This document shows, in pieces, positions 13,931 through 20,481 of a stretch of DNA of 20,481 nucleotides (within the stretch, counting starts at the first letter, position 1; the number at the start of each line of letters is the position of its first letter). A program made the translations under genes and the position numbers. This DNA comes from an uncultured Granulosicoccaceae bacterium. GTDB taxonomy: Bacteria > Pseudomonadota > Gammaproteobacteria > Granulosicoccales > Granulosicoccaceae. The stretch covers positions 1-20,481 of the forward strand of contig CALFBL010000051.1 of NCBI GenBank assembly GCA_937951695.1, in the 5' to 3' direction. The notes below the pieces were generated by a model. It was not told the DNA's origin and did no database searches. It saw nothing but the letters and a program-made list of their open reading frames with translations.

Positions 13931-15090
13931 AACTCACGCAACTCGATGTGTTTGTTGTTAAAGCGCGACTAGATACGCCGTTTGCGTTTTCGCAGGGATG
14001 GGTACACCAGCGTGCTGCAACGCTGGTCAGGCTAACGACAGAATCTGGATTGCAAGGTTGGGGCGAGGCGTTCACACAAGGTCTAGAGCCGCCTGAGATA
14101 GCGGCGGCGACCATAGAGCACGCGCTGGCACCGTTGGTACTGGGTAAGGATGCTTTACGCCCAGCAGTGCTGTGGCAAGCTATGTACAACCAGACGCGCG
14201 ATCATGGACGCAAGGGCTCTGTGATGTCGGCTATGAGCGCTATTGACATAGCGTTGTGGGACATCTGCGGCAAGCACCACACTGTCCCTATTCATAACTT
14301 ACTCGGTGGTGCGTTTCGAGAGTCTGTACAACCATACGCCACCGGGTTTTACCGCGTTAGAGGGCCCGGTGAAGCGGACCGTTTAGCGGCAGAGGCGATT
14401 GGTCATCGCGAGGCGGGATTCAGTGCCATGAAAATAAAACTGGGTTTTGGCGTGCGTGACGATCTGGCTGTAATGGAGGCGATAGCAACTGCGTTGAACG
14501 ACACCGAAGTCGAACTGATGGTGGACACGAATCACGCTTACGGCCGGCGTGATGCAATGACACTGGGCCACGATTTAGCGAACTATAATTTGCGATGGTA
14601 TGAAGAGCCCGTTGTACCAGAAGACATTGCCAGCTACACCGCGTTGCGAGAATCGTTGAATGTACCGATCGCTGGCGGTGAGAACGAACACTCAGCGTTC
14701 GGGTTTAATAACCTGTTTCAAGCTCAGGCGCTGGATGTTGTGCAGCCAGACATTGGCTCATGTGGAGGCTTTAGCGCGGCGCGGGATATTCTGGGTATGG
14801 CACAGGCTAACGGCGTTATGGTCAATCCACATGTATGGGGCACGGCAATTGCCCAAGCCGCATCGTTGCAATTCATCGCCACTATCCCGATTACACATCA
14901 CTCGTTATTTCCAACTGAACCTATTCTGGAATATGACGTATCCAACCATCCATTTAGGAATCATCTGGTCGCTGACCCGTGGGCGATGATTGACGGGCGT
15001 GTGGCCATACCGCAACAGCCGGGGTTGGGTATCGAAATCAATATGGATACAATTGAGCAGTATCAGACGCAGAGTGCGACTTTGACCTGA
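13927..15090 (+). CDS. Enolase-superfamily enzyme, D-galactarolactone cycloisomerase-like
   Basis: A 387-residue mandelate racemase/muconate lactonizing family enzyme. The N-terminal capping domain (residues 1-125) includes TPFAFSQGWV. The barrel carries Lys169 and Lys171 in MKIKLGFG, metal ligands Asp200 (VDTNHAYG), Glu226 (WYEEPVVPED) and Glu252 (GGENEH), and His302 in NPHVWGT; LGIEIN ends the conserved part. The WYEEPVVPED, CGGFS, PHVWGT, EPILEYD and GLGIEIN segments together resemble the Agrobacterium D-galactarolactone cycloisomerase (Gci) group, which acts in oxidative galacturonate breakdown. That specificity is inferred from remembered motifs; the family call is secure. Related dehydratases of sugar acids are the main alternative. 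No other galacturonate genes are in the window. It overlaps the methyltransferase by 4 bp. Confidence 0.88.
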   Translation: MKLTQLDVFVVKARLDTPFAFSQGWVHQRAATLVRLTTESGLQGWGEAFTQGLEPPEIAAATIEHALAPLVLGKDALRPAVLWQAMYNQTRDHGRKGSVMSAMSAIDIALWDICGKHHTVPIHNLLGGAFRESVQPYATGFYRVRGPGEADRLAAEAIGHREAGFSAMKIKLGFGVRDDLAVMEAIATALNDTEVELMVDTNHAYGRRDAMTLGHDLANYNLRWYEEPVVPEDIASYTALRESLNVPIAGGENEHSAFGFNNLFQAQALDVVQPDIGSCGGFSAARDILGMAQANGVMVNPHVWGTAIAQAASLQFIATIPITHHSLFPTEPILEYDVSNHPFRNHLVADPWAMIDGRVAIPQQPGLGIEINMDTIEQYQTQSATLT

Positions 15091-15298
15091 GTGATCGGGC
15101 AAGTTATCCACCGGGCCTCACTTTACCTCCGGTATGTATCGATCAGTATTCGCCGAAAGTGCAATTTCTTAAATTCGGTTGAGTAGGCTGGATATTCCAC
15201 CTACCGTCATTGCGTGTACGGATAAGCACACATGGCTTGCATTCGAAGCTCCTGACGGGCACTCTAGAAGGCCACAGTCATGATTTGGAGTTGAATCT

Positions 15299-16330
15299 AT
15301 GAGTAAAAAACAACCACTACTATTGCTAGTCTCTGGATTGTTGATAGCGGCGTTGAGCGCGCCGGTGCATTCGGCAGAAAAGTTAACCTATTACTGCAGT
15401 GCACAAGAAGAATGGTGCCAGCTGATGGCCACAGGTTTTGAAGAAGCAACGGGTATCAAAGTCAGCATGACCCGCAAGAGCTCTGGGGAGACCTTGGCGC
15501 AGATAAAAGCGGAAGCCAGTAACCCTAAAGGTGATATCTGGTGGGGTGGCACGGGGGATCCGCATTTACAAGCTGCAGAAGAGGGCTTAAGCGAAGAATA
15601 CCTGTCACCGCTTCGTGACGAACAGCACGATTGGGCGATCAAACAGGCTGAATCGGCCGGTAACCAAACCATCGGAATTTATTCAGGGGCTTTGGGTTAT
15701 GGCTATAACGAAGAGGTCTTGAAATCCAATAATCTGCCTGTGCCTGAATGCTGGAAGGATCTAACCAAGGCGGAATACAAAGGGCATGTACAAATGGCTA
15801 ATCCTAATTCATCGGGTACAGCCTATACAACGCTTGCGACCATTGTTCAGCTCTTCGGTGAAGACGAAGGGTTTGAATTCATGAAAGCGTTGCATAAAAA
15901 TATCAACCAATACACGAAGTCTGGTTCTGCACCCATTAAAGCGGCGGCCCGCGGTGAGAACACCATTGGAATCGTATTCATGCACGATGCGGTTGCACAA
16001 GCTGTGGCGGGCTTCCCGATTAAAGTGGTTGCACCGTGTGAAGGCACCGGATATGAAATCGGTGGCATGACTATCATCAAAGACGGTCGTAACCCGGATA
16101 GCGCGCGGAAGTTCTACGACTGGGCATTAACTGCTGATGTACAGTCTCGTGCATTGGAAGTGGATTCATTTCAGGTAATGTCGAATAAGGCTGCCAAAAG
16201 TTCACCGATGGCACCGGATTTGGACAGCATTAAACTCATCGACTATGACTTCGCCAAATACGGTTCATCGGATGAGCGTAAGCGTTTGCTGAAAAAGTGG
16301 GATGACGAAGTATCGGTTCTTCCCCAGTAA
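15299..16330 (+). CDS. Periplasmic solute-binding protein, Fe3+/AfuA-type family 1
   Basis: The receptor of the second importer, 343 residues. GGAG at 15287-15290 lies eight bases before the ATG. Residues 1-26 are a signal peptide, cut after PVHSA. Family features are KLTYYCSAQEEWCQLM at the mature N-terminus, RKSSGETLAQIKAEASNPKG, DIWWGGTGDP, YKGHVQMANPNSSGTAY, GIVFMHDA, GTGYEIGGM and a C-terminal DYDFAKYGSSDERKRLLKKW. This branch is often annotated as iron(III)-binding, yet the tandem tyrosines that bind iron in FbpA are not evident at the expected place. Family relatives include AfuA (hexose phosphates) and phosphonate-binding proteins, so a phosphorylated or acidic organic solute is plausible. 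First gene of the importer operon. Confidence 0.9.
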   Translation: MSKKQPLLLLVSGLLIAALSAPVHSAEKLTYYCSAQEEWCQLMATGFEEATGIKVSMTRKSSGETLAQIKAEASNPKGDIWWGGTGDPHLQAAEEGLSEEYLSPLRDEQHDWAIKQAESAGNQTIGIYSGALGYGYNEEVLKSNNLPVPECWKDLTKAEYKGHVQMANPNSSGTAYTTLATIVQLFGEDEGFEFMKALHKNINQYTKSGSAPIKAAARGENTIGIVFMHDAVAQAVAGFPIKVVAPCEGTGYEIGGMTIIKDGRNPDSARKFYDWALTADVQSRALEVDSFQVMSNKAAKSSPMAPDLDSIKLIDYDFAKYGSSDERKRLLKKWDDEVSVLPQ

Positions 16331-16345
16331 TTGATCTTAATTGTT

Positions 16346-16368
16346 GGCCAGGTGGGTTTGCCCTGGCC
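16346..16368 (+). terminator. Intra-operon hairpin after the binding-protein gene
   Basis: GGCCAGG (16346-16352) pairs with CCTGGCC (16362-16368) over a 9-base loop and is followed by a T-rich GTTTCTTTAATTT. It is 15 bases after the binding-protein stop and before the permease start, suiting a leaky terminator or mRNA 3'-end stabiliser. Confidence 0.6.
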
Positions 16369-16397
16369 GTTTCTTTAATTTGTATAAGGGCCGTATT

Positions 16398-18590
16398 TTG
16401 AGCAAGACTGTGCTCTTGTGGTTAAGCGTTGGCATCGTTGGTTTTTGCCTGCTTCCTTGGTACGTGCTTGAAGACGGTCTTTGGAGTTTCGAGTGGCTGT
16501 TCGACGGCTACCCTTTTAATACCGACTACGCCCCGGCCGCGTTTTTGCTAACTCAGGGCGAGAAACTATGGCTATCACCCATACCGTTATTTTTACTGTT
16601 TCCCCTTGTCAGTCAAGTTTTCAAGCACTCCACCGCACAGCGCAGCAATGTACTGATAATGGTGGGTGTTGCAGGGATTGCGTGGATGGTCATGCAGGGT
16701 TTGGGCATCGGCTTACGAGGCTGGAATTTTGAAGCCTTAGGCCAACTCTTTGGCCCGCTCGAAGCGCGTCAATTTGGTATGGGTTTTGGCGCTTTATTTG
16801 TGTTTGCTACTTTTTTGTTCTTCCTCAGCACGGGTATTGCGGGTCGAGGCGCGGTCAACGGGGATGTCTTTGTCGTTGGTGCGATTGGTCTTGTCATCGC
16901 GGTGGTCACCGTGTTTATCTTTTTCCCGATTGTGCAAATGCTCTCCAGTGCTGTGCGAGATAACGACGGTGTTTATTCGTTAACCATTTTTGCCGAAAAA
17001 TTCTTTCAGAATAAGTTCTGGGGCTTAGGTTGTATACAAGGTGGTACGCGCTGCGGGGTTGCGTGGAATTCCCTATTTTTAGCGGTGTTAGTGGGTTTTC
17101 TAACAACGCTACTGGGTTTGGTGTTCGCGTTGGTTGCAACACGATCCGGGTTAAAGCGTGGCAACTTTCTGCGTGCCATGACGGTCCTGCCCATCATCAC
17201 ACCTCCCTTTGTCATCGGCTTAGCCATTATTTTGTTATTTGGTTTATCAGGCTCAGTCACCAAATTGGTGGCTGATGTTCTCGATCTTCAGCCCACGCGG
17301 TGGGTCTACGGTCTGCCCGGTATTGTTATCGCGCAGTTGCTCTCATTCACACCGATAGCCTTTCTGGTGATGATTGGCGTGGTGGAAGGAGTTAGCCCAG
17401 CCATGGAAGAGGCGGCGCAAACGCTGCGTGCCAGTCGTTGGCAGACCTTCAAAACTGTGACCTTACCGCTCATTCGCCCGGGGCTAGCCAACGCCTTCTT
17501 GCTCGGCTTCATTGAGAGCATGGCGGATTTCGGTAACCCGCTGGTGCTGGGTGGGAATTACGATGTGCTGTCGACAGAAATATTTTTTGCCATTGTAGGT
17601 GCACAAAACGATCAAGGCATGGCAGCGGTTCTTGCAATCGCGTTATTGATATTCACCTTATCGGCCTTTTATGTTCAAAGACGGTGGCTAGGCAAGAAGT
17701 CCTACACCACGAAAACTGGAAAAGGCGATTCGGGGATGCATGTGACGATGCCCAAGCGGGTCTTGCTACCGTGTTATCTGGTGGCAGCGGTTTGGACACT
17801 GTTCACCGCTACCGTGTACGGCATGATTCTCTACGGCGGTTTTGTCGAAATGTGGGGGTTGAACAATACCTTAACGTTCAAACACTACATTACAGCCTTT
17901 GGTGTCGGCTTTAACGAGTTTGGTATCCACTTCAAAGGATCAGCTTGGGACTCATTCTTCACCACACTGAAAATTGCAGCAACAGCTGCGCCGCTGACCG
18001 CCATGCTGGGCTTGTTAACCGCTTGGTTGTTGGTGCGGCAAAATTTTGCGGGCAAAAATGCGTTCGAGTTTGGCACCATGCTGAGCTTTGCCATCCCCGG
18101 TACCGTCATTGGTGTGAGCTACATACTGGCGTTTAATGTACCGCCCCTGGAACTCACGGGGACCGGTGCGATACTGGTCATCAGTTTTATTTTCCGAAAT
18201 ATGCCTGTGGGTGTACGAGCCGGCATTGCGTCCATGTCCCAACTGGATAAAAGTCTGGATGAGGCCTCTTTGACCTTAGGAGCCAGTACCTGGAAAACCT
18301 TTACGCGTATCATCCTGCCCTTGATGCGTCCTGCCATACTGGCTGCCTTGGTGTTCAGTTTTGTGCGGGCCATGACCGCGATCAGTGCCGTTATATTTTT
18401 GGTCAGTGCTGAGTACAACATGGCCACCAGCTACATCATTGGTCGTGTAGAAAACAACGACTACGGCATTGCCATCGCCTACTCAAGTGTATTGATTGTG
18501 GTGATGTTGGCGGTGGTCGCCCTCATGCAGTTTTTGGTTAACCGGAACGGCCAAGGGTCTCGCTTTGCACAATCGCGCACCAACTGGTAA
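16398..18590 (+). CDS. Fused double-domain ABC permease, FbpB/AfuB type
   Basis: An inner-membrane permease of about 730 residues in which two BPD_transp_1 domains are fused, so one chain forms the whole channel. Hydrophobic segments begin with TVLLWLSVGIVGFCLLPWYV. The first EAA loop reads EEAAQTLRASRWQTFKTVTL, with Arg where the conserved Gly usually sits; the second reads DEASLTLGASTWKTFTRIIL and is canonical. These loops dock the ATPase. An N-terminal extension of several helices precedes the first domain. The start is TTG at 16398, seven bases after AAGGG (16386-16390); an earlier in-frame TTG at 16341 would put the start inside the intergenic hairpin and is rejected. The ATPase gene follows after nine bases. 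Confidence 0.92.
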   Translation: MSKTVLLWLSVGIVGFCLLPWYVLEDGLWSFEWLFDGYPFNTDYAPAAFLLTQGEKLWLSPIPLFLLFPLVSQVFKHSTAQRSNVLIMVGVAGIAWMVMQGLGIGLRGWNFEALGQLFGPLEARQFGMGFGALFVFATFLFFLSTGIAGRGAVNGDVFVVGAIGLVIAVVTVFIFFPIVQMLSSAVRDNDGVYSLTIFAEKFFQNKFWGLGCIQGGTRCGVAWNSLFLAVLVGFLTTLLGLVFALVATRSGLKRGNFLRAMTVLPIITPPFVIGLAIILLFGLSGSVTKLVADVLDLQPTRWVYGLPGIVIAQLLSFTPIAFLVMIGVVEGVSPAMEEAAQTLRASRWQTFKTVTLPLIRPGLANAFLLGFIESMADFGNPLVLGGNYDVLSTEIFFAIVGAQNDQGMAAVLAIALLIFTLSAFYVQRRWLGKKSYTTKTGKGDSGMHVTMPKRVLLPCYLVAAVWTLFTATVYGMILYGGFVEMWGLNNTLTFKHYITAFGVGFNEFGIHFKGSAWDSFFTTLKIAATAAPLTAMLGLLTAWLLVRQNFAGKNAFEFGTMLSFAIPGTVIGVSYILAFNVPPLELTGTGAILVISFIFRNMPVGVRAGIASMSQLDKSLDEASLTLGASTWKTFTRIILPLMRPAILAALVFSFVRAMTAISAVIFLVSAEYNMATSYIIGRVENNDYGIAIAYSSVLIVVMLAVVALMQFLVNRNGQGSRFAQSRTNW

Positions 18591-18599
18591 ATCATCACT

Positions 18600-19676
18600 A
18601 TGACTATTCAACAAACGCGATCGAAAGCGGCATCAGTCGAATTTAAACACGTTACCAAAAGGTACGGTAAGGAAATCACGGCGGTTGACGATGTGTCCTT
18701 GCACGTCCATGCAGGGGAACTGGTTACGTTGTTGGGCCCGTCCGGTTGCGGCAAGACAACTACGTTGCGAATGATTGCCGGTCTGGAGATGGTCACCTCT
18801 GGTCACATTACGATCGGTGATACGGATGTAACCAAATTGCCGGCTACCGATCGTGATGTAGCAATGGTGTTTCAGTCTTACGCGTTGTTTCCGCATATGT
18901 CTGTAATGGATAACGTCGCCTATGGCTTACGCATCAACAAGTTAAAAAAAGACGATGTCAGGGTAAGAGCCAATCGGGGTTTGGAGTTAGTAGGCTTAAA
19001 GGGTTACGGCGATAGATTACCTAGTGAGCTTTCTGGCGGGCAGCAGCAACGCGTGGCGGTTGCCCGAGCCTTGGTGCTAGAGCCACAGGTTTTATTGTTT
19101 GATGAGCCCTTGTCAAACCTGGATGCCAAGTTGCGGCGTCAGGTACGAGAAGATATCCGGGATATACAAACAGGTCTTGGATTGACTGTGGTGTATGTCA
19201 CCCACGATCAGGAAGAGGCCCTGGCGGTCTCTGATCGAATCATCGTGATGAACAATGCAAGCATTGCGCAAATTGGCACGCCGCGCCAATTGTACGATGC
19301 TCCCAAAGATGAGTTCGTGGCGGATTTTATCGGCGAGGCGAATTTGATGGACGGCCAGATCGAATCGGTCGAGAATGAGATCGCGACCGTATCAGTAGAT
19401 TCCATTCGCTTTGAACTCCCCGCCGCTGACCACACCACCGGCGCTATTCGTGTGGCTATTCGGCCGGGTCGAATTCAGATACTGCCAGAAAATTCACCGA
19501 ATGCGATGGCGGGTAACGTACTAAAGGTAACTTATGCGGGTAGGCATATGGAATATCAAGTGGCGACAGCCGTGGGTGAACTCTTTGTGGTGTCCGATGT
19601 TGACAGCGATTATGTCGAAGGGCAGGCAGTGGGCGTAGGTTTTGAGACTAAAGGGCCCGTGTTGTTGAAGGTGTGA
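18600..19676 (+). CDS. ABC transporter ATP-binding protein, FbpC/PotA-like
   Basis: A 358-residue cytoplasmic ATPase that energises the fused permease. Walker A GPSGCGKT is at 46-53, the Q-loop VFQSYALFPHMSV contains Gln92, the signature LSGGQQQRVA starts at 144, Walker B LLFDEPLSNLDAKLR at 165 and the switch His202 is in VTHDQEEAL. Residues after about 240 form a TOBE-type regulatory domain (IGEANLMDGQI, VAIRPGRIQI). All catalytic residues are intact. This ATPase type serves iron, spermidine, phosphonate and sugar-phosphate importers, so it does not decide the substrate. Confidence 0.95.
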   Translation: MTIQQTRSKAASVEFKHVTKRYGKEITAVDDVSLHVHAGELVTLLGPSGCGKTTTLRMIAGLEMVTSGHITIGDTDVTKLPATDRDVAMVFQSYALFPHMSVMDNVAYGLRINKLKKDDVRVRANRGLELVGLKGYGDRLPSELSGGQQQRVAVARALVLEPQVLLFDEPLSNLDAKLRRQVREDIRDIQTGLGLTVVYVTHDQEEALAVSDRIIVMNNASIAQIGTPRQLYDAPKDEFVADFIGEANLMDGQIESVENEIATVSVDSIRFELPAADHTTGAIRVAIRPGRIQILPENSPNAMAGNVLKVTYAGRHMEYQVATAVGELFVVSDVDSDYVEGQAVGVGFETKGPVLLKV

Positions 19677-19842
19677 CGAATTTATGATGCAGCAATGCAA
19701 TGGCTCAATGGAATCATCGATTTATTAGTTGAGTAGCTTGGTAGATAAGTAAGAGAAAAAACCAGCGATTCATGAAAGCCAAGTATCAAATCCGTCGCTA
19801 ATCGATAATAACTGAAATGGTACTGATCAGGAACCTACAACA

Positions 19843-20481
19843 ATGCAAGAAGAACTAGCCAGTCGGCGCGATAAAGGTGTTGATATCGTGCAAGCGGCTG
19901 CGGCGACAGCCAAGCGTTATTTTGGCGATATCAGCAAGTTGCTTATTGAGACCAAAGGCAAACAAGATTGGGTGTCAGACGCGGACAAGGGCGTGGAGAC
20001 ACAAATTCGTGATGCGTTGATGGAGGCGTTTCCAGCGGACGGCATTGTTGGTGAGGAACACGGACTAAAAGCCTCTACTTCAGGGTATGTTTGGGTCATT
20101 GATCCCATTGACGGTACCTCTAGCTTTGTGGTTGGCATGCCAGGATGGTGTGTGGTCTTGGCTTGTGTTTATGAAAATTCTGTAGTGATCAGTATCATCA
20201 TCGATCCCATAGCCGATGAAACGTACATAGCGGTTAAGGATCAAGGCGCTACGCTGAACGGTCGAGCCTTATCGGTATCATCGGCGAACCGCTTAGATCA
20301 AGGCACTATGGCTATTGGGTACTCTGTTCGCATTCCTACACATCCCACCTTGGGTATGCTGGCCCATATTGTTCAGGCCGGTGGCATATTTTATAGCTGC
20401 GGCTCGGGCGCTTTGATGCTGTGCTACGTGGCATCAGGGCGCGTATTGGGTTTTGTTGAGCAGCACATGAACGCTTGGGAC
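19843..20481 (+). CDS. Inositol-monophosphatase-family phosphatase (partial, runs off the end)
   Basis: The first 213 codons of a Mg2+-dependent phosphatase of the IMPase/FBPase/CysQ fold; the stop lies beyond the window. AGGA at 19829-19832 supports the ATG at 19843. Metal- and phosphate-binding motifs are in order: VSDAD (44-48), GEEHG (70-74), DPIDGTSSF (87-95) and NAWD (210-213), the start of the WDxxA motif. DPIDGTSSF differs from the common DPIDGTxNF by Ser for Asn. Substrates in the family include inositol phosphates, histidinol phosphate, PAP and sugar phosphates. It follows the importer by 166 bp with no evident terminator between, so it may dephosphorylate what the importer brings in; this is inference. 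Confidence 0.9.
   Translation, partial: MQEELASRRDKGVDIVQAAAATAKRYFGDISKLLIETKGKQDWVSDADKGVETQIRDALMEAFPADGIVGEEHGLKASTSGYVWVIDPIDGTSSFVVGMPGWCVVLACVYENSVVISIIIDPIADETYIAVKDQGATLNGRALSVSSANRLDQGTMAIGYSVRIPTHPTLGMLAHIVQAGGIFYSCGSGALMLCYVASGRVLGFVEQHMNAWD

Noticed and set aside
16341..16397. N-terminal 19-codon extension of the fused permease
   Set aside because: It overlaps the intergenic hairpin and has no ribosome-binding site; TTG at 16398 has AAGGG at proper spacing.

Overview
The window looks like a piece of a marine-type gammaproteobacterial chromosome. This is inferred from the style of the genes (short Shine-Dalgarno motifs, a PyrF of bacterial type, a secreted spondin/CHRD protein, many binding-protein-dependent uptake systems). 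No rRNA or complete tRNA is present to fix the taxonomy, so the assignment is tentative.

Region 1 (1-2580) is gene-poor and scarred. It holds the tail of an upstream gene, a 14-bp GC-rich tandem repeat, a decayed copy of a repeat-element end, one intact small SnoaL/NTF2-like gene (813-1223), a 12-bp minisatellite that encodes a tetrapeptide repeat, a cluster of hairpins, and a dead IS4-family transposase on the minus strand (about 1837-2345).

Region 2 (2591-5131) has a secreted spondin_N plus CHRD protein with a clear terminator, then pyrF (orotidine-5'-phosphate decarboxylase) behind a candidate promoter and a possible tiny leader ORF. At 5389-5712 lies a compact 324-bp unit with 12-bp perfect terminal inverted repeats, carrying one 75-codon membrane-protein ORF and a tRNA T-arm-like hairpin.

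Region 3 (5865-11622) is a complete ribose-type (CUT2) sugar importer on the minus strand: binding protein, two-domain ATPase and two different permeases. It is divergent from a PfkB-family sugar kinase. The logical scheme is import of a free sugar followed by phosphorylation; the sugar is not determinable from sequence alone.

Region 4 (11623-13200) is another decayed stretch, dominated by a frameshifted DUF2786/DUF7168-like gene on the minus strand.

Region 5 (13202-20481) is a plus-strand block: a SAM-dependent methyltransferase overlapping by 4 bp an enolase-superfamily enzyme that resembles D-galactarolactone cycloisomerases, then a second importer of the Fe3+/AfuABC type (binding protein, fused double permease, ATPase), then an inositol-monophosphatase-family phosphatase that runs off the window. 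Importer plus phosphatase is compatible with uptake and dephosphorylation of a phosphorylated carbohydrate, but this is inference. In both importers an inverted repeat separates the binding-protein gene from the next gene, a common way to make more binding protein than membrane components.
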